A stretch of DNA of 64,000 bases from Owenia fusiformis. Lineage: Eukaryota; Annelida; Polychaeta; Sabellida; Oweniidae. Positions 12,608 through 23,600 of the stretch are shown in pieces; positions within the stretch are counted from its first letter, which is position 1, and each line of letters begins with the position of its first letter. The position numbers and the translations under genes are program-made. The notes under the pieces are model-generated. The model saw only the letters and a program-made list of their open reading frames with translations. It was not told the origin of the DNA and searched no databases. The stretch covers positions 21,781,915 through 21,845,914 of the forward strand of contig CAIIXF020000001.1 of the NCBI GenBank assembly GCA_903813345.2, in the 5' to 3' direction.

Positions 12608-13848
12608 CATCATCCTGTACCCTCAAAAAATCTTTGAATATTGGGCGTATGAATGTATCTACCATAGTTCCTATTATAGAACTTCTGCGTCTCTTTTTAT
12701 CCTTGCGGGGAGATGTATTTCCTGAAGTGGGACTTGCTAGATTCTGTAGTTTCATGTTCTCCTGTATTTCCTCTTGTTCAATGATATGCCTATCAGGAGG
12801 ATTGTGCTCCACCTCTCTGTGTGATGAACCAGGACTGGTGAATACACCATCAAATAAATTGACATCTCCTGGACTGGGACCACCTGTCTTGACTGACTGT
12901 TGATGGTGCAGCCTCTTTCGTCTCTTGGTCAGACCAGAGTTAATAACTGGAAGTAAATATAAATCTCCGATTGATCTGTTTTTCATTTTGCGGAAATGGT
13001 AGTGCCCTGACATGACAGATTCATGGAATCACGAAATAATCAGTTTAACTTAATGTCTCCAAAGCTATATAATAAGGGGTATTTTGTTCTTTTTAAATAA
13101 ATATACGTTAATTCACCTTCCGACTTATAATGTTAAACAAAGTCGGCTTTTGAAAATTTTCTTTTAATATATACTATTGTATTGAATAAAAAAACATGAT
13201 AAATAAAAAAATCTATATAAGGGGTTGTAGGTGACTGCGCTTTAAAGCGCATCTGGGAGGATAAGGGTTAACTTTTTCTATGAAAAAAGTTCATGCATGG
13301 CATGGAATATTATTAAAACTTTTCTTACCACTTGTTTTCTTGGATCTGGTGAAGTATCTCTCACTCCTCTCTGGTGCTCTAGTTATGAGCCTCCTCACTG
13401 GTCTGCTGATTGATGTTGCAGATTGGGGAATGGCACCATTTTCACTAGATTGTCCAACTGTATTTGCATTATTATTTGAAGTGTTAAGATCTGACAGTGA
13501 TTCTTCATATTCAGTCCTTGAGATTACAGTGAGAATGTGAACATAAGGATTGTGCTTCACAGTTTTGCCCCCTTTCTTGAATTTCAGCTTTTTACCAGCT
13601 TTCCAGGGTAACTTATCGCAGTTTATGAAGAAATGTTTGGTTTTTATTGGAAATTGGTCCCCCTTTGTACACAGTAAAGCTTGTATAACTCTCTGTACTT
13701 CACTGTTCAGTTCAGTCCGCGAGCATGGTAACTTTATGTTTTGTATGTCCCTTGAGCGGTATTGGATCTTGAGCTTATACAGCATCCCCCTGTGCTGAAT
13801 CAGACGAGTATCAACATTCTCTGGGATGGTGAACATTTTCAAAGACAT
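12603..13848 (-). CDS. MAJIN: MAJIN, membrane-anchored junction protein (meiotic telomere complex)
   Basis: In vertebrates MAJIN joins TERB1-TERB2 to fix meiotic telomeres to the inner nuclear membrane. Exon 13329-13848 (ATG at 13848) has donor GTAAGA, and exon 12603-12946 follows acceptor cttccag. The phase-1 junction gives 287 aa (human protein 255 aa). The N-terminus MSLKMFTIPENVDTRLIQHR, then MLYKLKIQYR, KTKHFFINCDKLPWK, KLKFKKGG and NPYVHILTV track the human MAJIN N-terminal TERB2-binding domain block by block. The middle is Ser/Thr-rich and basic (RPVRRLITRAPERSERYFTR; TKRRKRLHH). The C-terminus is KDKKRRRSS followed by IIGTMVDTFIRPIFKDFLRV and an acidic end. It is short and amphipathic rather than a clear transmembrane helix. 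AATAAA (12602-12607) overlaps the TAA stop. Confidence 0.9.
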
Positions 13849-14364
13849 CTTGTTTCACTGAAAAATAAAACAACAGTTGATTTGAAGACAGAATTCTATG
13901 CCAAGGGGTGATGTGAGGAAGTCAATCCACTTAAATTGAAAATTCCTTCTCAATTTGGTAAACCTATGAAATTTGAATCAAATCAGTCAACCAGTATTTG
14001 AGTTATCACCAGGACAAAGGAGTGGATGGACAGCTTCTCTATATCCCTACTAAAATCTTTGTTCAGTGGGATAATTTACAAAGAAGCTCTAAGTAAAAAG
14101 TCAACTTACTATAGTCAACAATCAATTACAATTAGATACAGTATACATTTAATGGTGTCTCCTAAGCCGATGCCGGCTGATGTTTTTTTTTAAAAAAGTA
14201 CTTATTATACGTAATGAAATGTAGTTTTAACCTGCGACACTAAAATAAAATATTTGAAACTTTAAACTAAAACTAACAAACAATCACAGACATTACAGAA
14301 GCCCTTCTTTGCTATCTCAAGAACACAAAAGATTCTAATGACTAAATAACTAAACAAAAAATAA

Positions 14365-14530
14365 CTAAAGATAATAATTATAGGATATCCTATGATATTG
14401 AGGAATATCATTTTTATCTACGAGGTGATATTGATATCTGCACGAGAGAGCAAAGCGAACGAGTGCATATATCAATATCACCGAGTAGATTAAAATGATA
14501 TTCTGAAAAAATCATAGGATGTTCTTATTA
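14365..14530. repeat. Large imperfect palindrome (hairpin)
   Basis: Arms aatatcatttttatctacga and its inverse tagattaaaatgatatt flank inner arms gtgatattgatatctgcac and gagtgcatatatcaatatcac, around a loop gagagagcaaagcgaac. Outer parts taggatatcctatgat and atcataggatg also pair. Confidence 0.75.
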
Positions 14531-14806
14531 TCCTACACTTACAAGGATTGTACTAAATGTATAATATCATTGCAAAATGAATCTCATGCCAAATAGAGTC
14601 ATTTTGGCGGGAAATCGACAAGCGGAGTATATCGTCACAATATCCTCCGCATATTGGGTTTTCCGGAGTATATCGTCACGATATCCTCCGCCCGGAGTAT
14701 ATCGTAACGATATCCTCCGGTTATTCATTTTGCCAATAAATATCAAATTTATTTTTTAATGTTATTATACATTTAGTACACTAAGTGTAGGATAATTACT
14801 CGGTAA
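14531..14806. repeat. Fold-back unit enclosing three tandem GGAGTATATCGT hairpins
   Basis: Outer arms attatcctacactt (14531) and aagtgtaggataat (ending about 14806), with tactaaatgtataat and attatacatttagta just inside. The core at about 14622-14721 has three copies of a self-complementary unit, each CGGAGTATATCGT, a short centre, then ATATCCTCCG. The third copy is an almost perfect palindrome (CGTAACG centre). Confidence 0.8.
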
Positions 14807-15751
14807 AAGCATGATTAGAGCCATACTGGTAACAAGCAGGAGATGGTGCCACAACATAATTTCACAGTATTAAAATACCTGAAACAAATATATAAATCTT
14901 TCAAGAGCTCTGATGAAAATGGAATCTGCTATCAACATGTTGAAGGCCAAGATTGACAACAGTATCAATTTGTCAGAATGTGTTACATAACTCAAAAAAA
15001 TCAATATTTCAAAACTCTAACCTAACTTCCAATAAAAAAAGATAAAAAAATTGTCAACCCTAAGCAATCCCTCATATTGTTGTTTACAGTTTTGTAATAA
15101 GCTGATAAGATTCATTTAAAAATAATTTTTAACACAATTGTAATTCTTATCAAAATAGGGCAATAAAATCAATACTTGTATAATCAAATTAAATAACTTA
15201 CCATTTTTGAATCTGAAATCTTCAGATGTGCTCCCACCAATACTTCATTCAGATGTAAAAGGAGATAACATAAGAATACTAAATGAGGGAAAAGCTGATA
15301 AAAAATATGTGTCTATACCACAAGTGATAATTATGAGTGAAATTTAGTACCTAGATGAAAACTTAAGTACACAGCATTCAGACTCAATTATCAGAAGCAA
15401 ATTGATGACGATTGATCGAATAAATTCAAAAATTTCAAAAGAAATATAAGCTTCTTAAACTAACCATTTGATGCATTATTATGCTCCAAACCGGGAATGT
15501 TTTACAAAATTTGGATAAACTAAAATAAGGCTGAACCGGTACTTCCAGTTTTGATTGGCAGAAAAATCTAAATTAAACATTTTAACAAAGATACTGCTAT
15601 AAATAAAGAAAATGTATTACATGTATTTGTGAAAGAAGTGAGCTGAAGTCCGACTCAAGTCAAAATCAGAATTGACAACTCAAAACAAATGAGTATTCGA
15701 GTTGGCGATGTATCGTACCACCACTATTATCTCGCTCATGGTGAAGCTGAT

Positions 15752-15937
15752 GAGGCTGATTTTTCAAATCACCCCCAGGCCCCACAACTATTTGTGCATT
15801 GAAATCTTGGGGTTTAAAACGTTGCAAGTAGTTTACTAGAAACTGAATTTTATCTAAATAACCATTAATCCAACTTTTTTTCAACCCCACAATTTCAACA
15901 CACAAGTAGCTGTGGGGGTGATTTGAAAAATCAGCTC
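15752..15937. repeat. Short fold-back element
   Basis: Left arm gctgatttttcaaatcaccc ... ccccacaactatttgtg pairs with right arm cacaagtagctgtgggggtg ... aaaaatcagc. About 185 bp overall, with ~42-bp arms. Confidence 0.7.
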
Positions 15938-16087
15938 CATATATATGGGGTAGGAATGAACTTCTGCAAGATACCTCTTCTTGGTGTCTAGGCTCAATGA
16001 ATATACTCAAGGACAAGACACAAAATCTTCGGAAAAATATTTCCTTGATTTTGGAGTCAGTTTATCAATAAATATCACATGTCATAC

Positions 16088-16200
16088 CTCAAACGATGCA
16101 TACTGTTGTTAGCTTCATCTCCAATCACTAAAGCCACACATTCAAGAAAGCGTCTGTTGATAAAAGCATCAAATGTCTTTCTGAGAATGTGACGATACTC
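16088..16200 (-). other. Possible non-coding first exon of MAJIN
   Basis: A donor-like TTTGAG|GTATGAC reads on the minus strand at 16087/16088, and a CRE octamer lies just upstream at 16205-16212. Since MAJIN coding begins after a 5' UTR acceptor at 13858, this is a plausible first exon. The upper limit is a guess and no transcript evidence is available. Confidence 0.3.
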
Positions 16201-16204
16201 CGGA

Positions 16205-16322
16205 TGACGTCACATCAGAGATTACAGAGAAATACGTTTCTTAAACTCCTGTAGAAACAATAACAACAGTTTGTAACACGATCCTTTATTTTCATTGGCT
16301 GTTTGTTGCGATGTTACGTAAT
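16205..16322 (-). promoter_or_regulatory. Candidate MAJIN promoter: CRE, CCAAT-type and TTACGTAA motifs
   Basis: TGACGTCA at 16205-16212, attggct (inverted CCAAT-like) near 16297 and TTACGTAA near 16315 cluster upstream of the possible first exon. This is a motif observation only. Confidence 0.3.
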
Positions 16323-16455
16323 TTGAGAAACGAACAACATCGGACAATGCCAAAAATTACTCCATTATATTTACGCTCTGAAAATTTGAAGTAATTCTCC
16401 TGGGAAAACTTGATTTACAGCTCCAATAATTGATATCATGTAACCATTCAAACTA

Positions 16456-16846
16456 GAGTCCATTTCACTGCTTCATTTCGTCAGTAGAATGGCAAAAATA
16501 AGAAATTGGGAGACCATTGTGCAATAGTATATGGAAAAGTATATTCACAATGTACATAAATGACATTTGTATATCTTGGATTGCTTCTAGTTTGGCTTAT
16601 AAAGTGCGTGGCCTCTTATATTTGGATGTTTCTCTGCCATGTTATTTTCAATAAGATTAACATGGCTGAAATTCTTCAAATTACAAGACGGCACAGGCTT
16701 ATTGCACAAAAAACTAAAAAATCTGAAATATACAAATGTCATTCATGTACATTATGAATATACTTTTCCATATATTATTGCACAATGGTCTCCCAATTTC
16801 TTATTTTTGCCGTTCTACTGACGAAATGAAGCAGTGAAATGGACTC
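16456..16846. mobile_element. Fold-back MITE with ~122-bp TIRs and TA flanks
   Basis: Arms of about 122 bp, starting GAGTCCATTTCACTGCTTCA, are repeated inverted at the right end with only a handful of differences. TA flanks both ends (16454-16455, 16847-16848), which suggests a Tc1/mariner-driven MITE. The open frames read across it are by-products. Confidence 0.85.
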
Positions 16847-17799
16847 TAATACACGAGGTAAATATAAGAGGTAAATATTGATCATGTTTCATATTTTTTG
16901 GTAGTCATTTTTTGGATGTACCATTTTTGGTTTGTGTCCAATCTTCATATTTATTCATTGAGCCTACTTCAAATAGGGGCTGGGTGTGACTCCGGATCTG
17001 TGGGGGGATGAACTTCAAGTTGAATTGAAGTTCAAAAATAAAAAAAAATCCGGAAACGTAATTTCTTTATCTTCATTTCTTTGAACCTCAAACACAAATA
17101 ATTGAAACAAAAGATATGTACCTGAGATTAGTTTCTATTTTGGAGTACGAATCTCGTGTCTATGATGTATTTTTAGCCAAATATGAACGTTTTAGTACAA
17201 ATTTGTCATTTTTAAATTTCCGCAAAAAGTTGCTTATAGTCTCGCAGCATATCGTAATTTTTGAATCGAAAAAATCAGATCTGAGAAAAAGCATACAAAG
17301 ATCACATCCTTATAATAACCTATAGTTCTAATAATAAAATGAAAAAATTAAGTATACCCAGAGAATGCATATGATAATTAAATATTTAAAAGTTCATCGA
17401 GACTAAGTAGTCTAATAGTGTCGCCATCTATCATAAGTGAGCGATAATAAAGTTAAAAATATTGTTCCTTGTCTAATGTTCAACCTTATTGTGGATTAAT
17501 CGTGTGTTACTTTAAGTTGCATATGTCATGTGATGTAGTAAGTATATACATTGGCTTATAGTCCAGAATATGACAGAATTTTAGTTGTATGTCGCCAAAA
17601 TAGATAAAGATATAAGAGAACAAAAGTTGAAAAGTAAAGATAATTTTTCATTTTTTCAATGCCACCAATGCAATGTTATGGCTTATTTTTCACTTACAAG
17701 ATCACAGAGGCTGAGATAATCTAATATGAAAAATTAGTCATGTTACTTTCATCTGTAGAGCTCTGATTGTTTCAAAATTTCATAGTTCAGTTTTTGTTT

Positions 17800-18211
17800 T
17801 TAAGGTTCAGCTGGAAAGTAACATTTTGGTAATAAATTGCTATACCTGCCCATGTTATTTTCTGGTACAAAATTAAGTATGAAGGCATGTGTGTATTGCC
17901 TTGGTTTTTTCAGGAAAGCATCATTACACTGTCTTCTTTTAGAATATCTAGAAACAGGTCAATGGTAGCTCCTGTGTTGTCTGGAAACTTTGAAAGAAAA
18001 TATGGAAAAATAGAAAGTGTGAAATATCAGAATTTCCTGTAGTTCCCATTAAACGCCTACCAGATATTCTAAAATAAGACAATGTAATGATACTTTCCTG
18101 AAAAAAGCAAGGAAATTGACACGTGCCTTCATACTTTATTTTGTACCAGAAAATAACATGTGCAGGTATAGCAATTTTTTACCAAAATGTTACTTTCCAG
18201 CTGTACCTTAA
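17800..18211. mobile_element. TTAA-flanked MITE with ~150-bp TIRs
   Basis: Left TTAAGGTTCAGCTGGAAAGT and right inverse ctttccagctgtaccttaa begin arms of about 150 bp (for example caggaaagcatcattacac and its inverse). TTAA lies at both ends (17800-17803, 18208-18211), as for piggyBac-type insertion. It is 13 bp from the next element. Confidence 0.8.
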
Positions 18212-18229
18212 CATTTGCGTTCTATTTCA

Positions 18230-20684
18230 CACGGGATGTCATCGCCTGATTTGGTCAATGTTAGGGAGCAGGTCGTTTTTACAATAAATTTCAATATTTT
18301 CACACAAAATATTTTTTTACTGAAAAACTGCTCATTCGCAGAGAAAATGTACTAGCACATGCAATGACAATGTCAATCACGCTTCTGTACTAAATTCGGC
18401 GGAAGTCTTTTATAATCTAATACGAAGTTACTAAAAAAGGCGCGAACGCCCTACACTCAAAATGATCGTTTTTCCATTATAACTTTTTAACGTAATTTAA
18501 CGAAGGCTTCTAATTATTATCCAAGATAGTCTAAATACCGATTAAAATATTTCTTACTTCAAACAGATACGCCGTCTTTTATTCAATTTTTTAAAAAATA
18601 ATAAAAAATAACTCTTGTCAATGTTAGGGAGCAGTCAATGTTAGGGAGCAAAATGATTTTATCAGAATATTAAAAATGTAGCAAATGGCCATTTAAAATA
18701 TGTATGGCATTTATAAACTGAACAATTTTGTTTGTATGATTATTTGATACCCTTTGGGGAGGAAAGCGTTAAAATTGTAAGAAAATCATTGAAAAGGTTA
18801 TTTTGCATTTTTTATTTTCAGCTAAATCCTGTTTACGTTCGTTTTAGAAATATTTAGATGCGAACCATTCCTTCTTTATTCGTTGACCTCTAACTGTAAA
18901 TGAATGGATGTATCGTTATATACACTTTTTGATGATGTCATCAGTTCACAATCCTAAATTGTGGATGATAAATTATCTGAACTGATATATAGGCTTGAGA
19001 AATCTCCGACATCCTTCAGTTCTATGATTTGATATTTTCCTAGTATTAAAGTAAGAGAGTTAGTCTCGCACTTATCTTTACGACCGGGTATCACCTGATA
19101 GCTGGCACAAACGCTATGAAGGGCTCATTGCGCAGTTACATGTATGATAGTAGATTTTTACACGTATACTTCAATTTGTCAATACTCAGACAATGCAGTA
19201 TATAACCGATCTCTGTTATATGTGTACCACTTGCTAATGATACTCTAAAGCCCGGTATACACCAATGGGACAAGTTGGGAAGAAGGGGATACAAAGAACA
19301 AACCTTCAAAATGCCTCAACCAAGAGGAGTAGCCCCTGGACAAAGACCGACAAAGACCGATTCGTACACACTATAAAACTGATTTCTCGAAAATAAAGGA
19401 TTCAGTGAAAATTGGACTTGACATTTCAGATTAATTTGCAAATTAGTAATTGGTGAAAAAATAACACTTTGGAAAGAATTTTTAGTTGTTCAAGAGAAGT
19501 GACGGTATTTTTTCCTAATATTCAATTTTTGTGCTGCTTGCTGAGCTATACTTGAAAGACAATCAGCTCAATTTATGTCTATATTTGGGTTAAAATGTGT
19601 GAAGTCCCAAAATGTTTTATTATTCTAACATTTCTAAAATATGATTGGACAAAGTTTTAGACTTTCTTTAAGTGTTACCGGTCTATTTCAAAACAATAAT
19701 TTATATACAAAGATGAGCTCATTTATTTAAATACAATATCATGAATAAAGGGAGATGTCATGTAATTATTGTATCTGGTTAAATTGTGTATATTGTGCTG
19801 AGCAATACTGTATGCTTGTAAGGTTTATACCAAGGGGTATAAAACAATCATACAATCTTGTCTAGTTTATAAATGACATACATGTTTGTAAAGGCCAATT
19901 ACTCTGATATTCTGATAAAACCATTTCGCCCCACTGCATTGTTTGCTCCGCCACATTGATCATACTTATTTTTTATTATTTAAAAAAAATTAAAGAAAGG
20001 TGTACCTGTTTGAAGTAAGAAATATTTCAATATGTACTGAGATTATCCATGATAATAATTAACTTTCCTTCGTCAAAAATCTTTGAGAGTCCATTTTCTG
20101 AAGATAACAAAAATGCAAAACAATTTTTTTTATCGATTTTGTTAAATTTTGTTAAGGCAAGGGGTTTAAAATAATCATTCAAACAATATTGTTCAGTTTA
20201 TAAATGCCATACATATTTTAAATGGCCATTTGCTACATTTTTAATATTCTGATAAAATCATTTTGCTCCCTAACATTGACTGCTCCCTAACATTGACAAG
20301 AGTTATTTTTTATTATTTTTTAAAAAATTGAATAAAAGACGGCGTATCTGTTTGAAGTAAGAAATATTTTAATCGGTATTTAGACTATCTTGGATAATAA
20401 TTAGAAGCCTTCGTTAAATTATGTTAAAAAGTTATAATGGAAAAACGATCATTTTGAGTGTAGGGCGTTCGCGCCTTTTTTAGTAACTTCGTATTAGATT
20501 ATAAAAGACTTCCGCCGAATTTCGTACAGAAGCGTGATTGACATTGTCATTGCATGTGCTAGTACATTTTCTCTGCGAATGAGCAGTTTTTCAGTAAAAA
20601 AATATTTTGTGTGAAAATATTGAAATTTATTGTAAAAACGACCTGCTCCCTAACATTGACCAAATCAGGCGATGACATCCCGTG
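18230..20684. mobile_element. Long-TIR DNA element L1A: CACGGG ends, 5-bp TSD TTTCA
   Basis: Starts CACGGGATGTCATCGCC and ends with its inverse. Flanks are TTTCA at 18225-18229 and 20685-20689, a perfect 5-bp duplication. Nearly identical arms run about 430 bp and then fade to about 590 bp. The motif GTCAATGTTAGGGAGCA occurs at 18254, 18617 and 18634 (the last two in tandem) and inverted in the right arm. The interior at 19835-20160 is a diverged tandem copy of the inner right arm. There is no transposase frame, so it is non-autonomous. CAC ends plus a 5-bp duplication recall the Transib/RAG superfamily, but that assignment is tentative. Confidence 0.85.
19835..20160. repeat. Diverged tandem copy of the inner right arm of element L1A
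   Basis: Blocks caatcatacaatcttgtcta, tctgataaaaccatttcgcc and tgtttgaagtaagaaatatt parallel the same order in 20163-20400. Its motif pair, inverted, reads TCAATGTGGCGGAGCA and ACAATGCAGTGGGGCGA, a third variant of the family motif. Confidence 0.7.
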
Positions 20685-20689
20685 TTTCA

Positions 20690-23600
20690 GTTGTTTTTCT
20701 GTTTTCGTCGCCCATCATTTATAACATGTAAACATTTTAACAAACAACAATATTTTCCTGAATTAAAAAGCCGACCAGAACAGATTTTAAACTGAATCGT
20801 AACGTCCGAGGCTAAAGAACCAAACTGCACCATGTTCATTGTGAACTGTCCAAGATTCATCATTTGGTTATACAAATTTTTATTTTTATTGAGAATTAGT
20901 CTTTACATGAATTAAATATTACTCAAAAATCTGTTAGCTAATTATAATTTGAATCTTAAACAGTAAAGAGAGAAAGATTAAACATTAATGTCAGATGTTC
21001 ATGAATTTCAAATGCAGTATGTGATGAGAGGACAAGAAGGCAATGTTCTCAATCTAAATAATTGCTGGCTCTTTAGCACAGCCAGAGACAATGAGACATT
21101 GTTTGACAATTACCTATATGGACAACATTGTCTCCCTATACCAGAATTTTATAGTGATTACCTTGTCATATTAGCCATCATTTTTGCCCTCTTAGTTCAG
21201 CAATCTTGAACATATCCAAAACAAATTTCTTAATTTAGATGTTTTGCCTCTGTCTTTTATCACACTTTTTCAATGTTGTATTGTCATTATTTTGTGCTGA
21301 TGGGCATGCATCTGATGGGGTGAGTGTTTGAGCGGGCTTCACAAAACTCTGTATGTAAATTTCAGGCAAACTGCTTTTTCTGTTCAACTTGAAATTTTTA
21401 TAACATTTTAAATGAAATACTTATTATAGCAGTGTTGCTATATGAAGGTTAACAAAAGTTTTGTATAACAAAGCTGTAAAATTAAAGTTTAAGTAAAATC
21501 ATAGTATGCCCATGGTAAAATTAATATTGTCCAGTTATTGTAATTACACCAGCATCACCAGTGGTTGGATTTTGATAAGTTCATAGATAAAAAGTAATGT
21601 ATGAACCTAACAGATGATTTGATATGATTAAGGTGTGAATAGATGGCATTTTAAAAGCAATAATATAGTCCAGTTATTGTAATTACATGGAGGTTATACC
21701 CAAGAGCAGTATCTAGACAAAATAGACTAATCTCATGAGTTGGACATTTTTACAAATGAGAGATTTTTAATAGTTTTTTTTTCATTACTGGCTGATCTAT
21801 TCTTCTGCTAGATCTTGTAGTCATCAAAATATAAACAGTTGTTCAGTTTTTTTAATTAAGATTCTTCTCATAGAGTAGACTAGGTTAAGCATTGTTTAGC
21901 CATCATGTCTGTACCAGAGCCTTTTAGTTCACTCTTAGTATGATTTTTGCAAGGTGAGATAGTCTCAGTCAGAATGTAATTTCTATTGTTTCATCTTATT
22001 AATAGGAAAAATAATTAGATAACATGAAAAATAATATTTTGCATAAAATGATCACTCTTGGGTAATAAAAATGTCAAATAGTTAGATAGAGTGAGTCCAT
22101 ATTTATAAGTACAGTGAGTGAATAATGATTATATTCATGAAACAAAAGAAGGTTTATCAAAAAAATCTACTGAAATAACATCCTCTAGCTACATAAGACT
22201 TAGGACTCATGTTTCATTCTTCTTGGAGTCCAAGGCTACTTATGTCTCTCATAATGTATAAACATTAATGGTATCTTTGTATTAGAAAACAACTACTGGT
22301 ATGCCCAAAATGTAAGATGCGAATACCACAATCTGACCAATATTCTGCAAATATAGCGTGACTAGCTATGAAACACTTACAATATTTTGCACCAAAACAA
22401 GTCTATTCTTTTCACTATTTCTCATTGTAGAGTTTTGAAGAGCTTTTCGGTACCAAATAAACCTAGATAATCAACTTATTTTAATCTATACAAGCAGTCA
22501 CTTTGTTCCGAACCATTCCTAAATTGTTCCTTTCCGAAGCAAAATATTCTGAATCAAACCGTTCCAATTTTTTTGTTGTTCCGTGACTCCTCTATTATGT
22601 ACTATAGAAAAATGCTTGGGTGGGTACTACGTATATATTTAGGGAGAGCAGGGTTCTGTTTAACAGGTTTAAGAGATGAAGAGATGATACATGTATGAAC
22701 ATTGATGCTCTTGCAAGACTACCATCTTCCAAAATAACTGTTTTTGGAACCAAATATAAAGCTCAAAAGTTTCAAAAGAATCAGCGTGTACTTTTCATTT
22801 TGGTCAAAGCATTAACCTTCATTTATTTCCACCATTATAAAAAGCACTAACTGCAGTCACTGTCAACTGTAGTCAGACGTACATGTACAGTGATTGTGCC
22901 AGGAACCATAATGTAATTCTTGTATGTTTTCTCTATGGTTTATGATAATACCAAAACCTATTTTGTATATTTGATCTACCATAAATAGAGAACAATGGAA
23001 GGTATTGGCTTTGTTAACTCCATAATCCCATATACTTGAAGTCATTCTTCAAATATTCAACAACCAACAAAGTTTGTAAGTATTTTTGTTACATTGTTCT
23101 TCCGCTTGTTGTTAATATAGTTATCATCTTGAAATAAATAAATTGTTTATTTTAATGGTGCTTTGATTGATAAAGTTAAACAAGTCAACAATGGCTTGTT
23201 TACACAGGCCTAAGTAAGATAAAAAATTGAATTTGAATTCATGTAGTGTCTCATTTCCAGTCATTGAATTGAATTCAAATATTTGCAAACGTTTGTTACA
23301 TTTTTGTTACATTTTATATAAATCAATAAAAAATGAATCTGCCAAAATATTCAAATGTAGTTTAATCAATATATAATAAATAAGATATTGACTATAGGTA
23401 ATAATCAATAAACATATGGTGAAAATGGCAGATGGTAAAGGCTTGAATCTCTCTAAGTATTCATCAAGTATTCTGCCTTGCTATATACACCATTGTTTTT
23501 ATTACCCTTTGCATTGGTTCTTTATCCTATATCGGTTTGACTTAAAAATAGAGCTTTGTCTGTATGTTAGTTTGTGCTCTATGCTCAGGGTATATAACTT

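Larger units (their letters stand above)
13849..16455. other. MAJIN 5' intron region with hairpin repeats
   Basis: The first coding MAJIN exon begins right after an acceptor (cag at 13858-13860) and nine UTR bases, so transcription starts farther right. The interval holds palindromic elements at 14365-14805 and 15752-15935, and AT-rich DNA without other coding signal. Confidence 0.6.

Noticed and set aside
18230-20684. Long TIRs as a sign of a large virus-like (Polinton) element
   Set aside because: The element is only 2.46 kb with a 5-bp duplication and no coding genes. No LTR or virus-like element was recognised anywhere in the window.
20988-21209. 73-codon ORF starting MSDVHEFQMQYVMRG
   Set aside because: No family resemblance and no neighbouring exon; length is within chance for this sequence.
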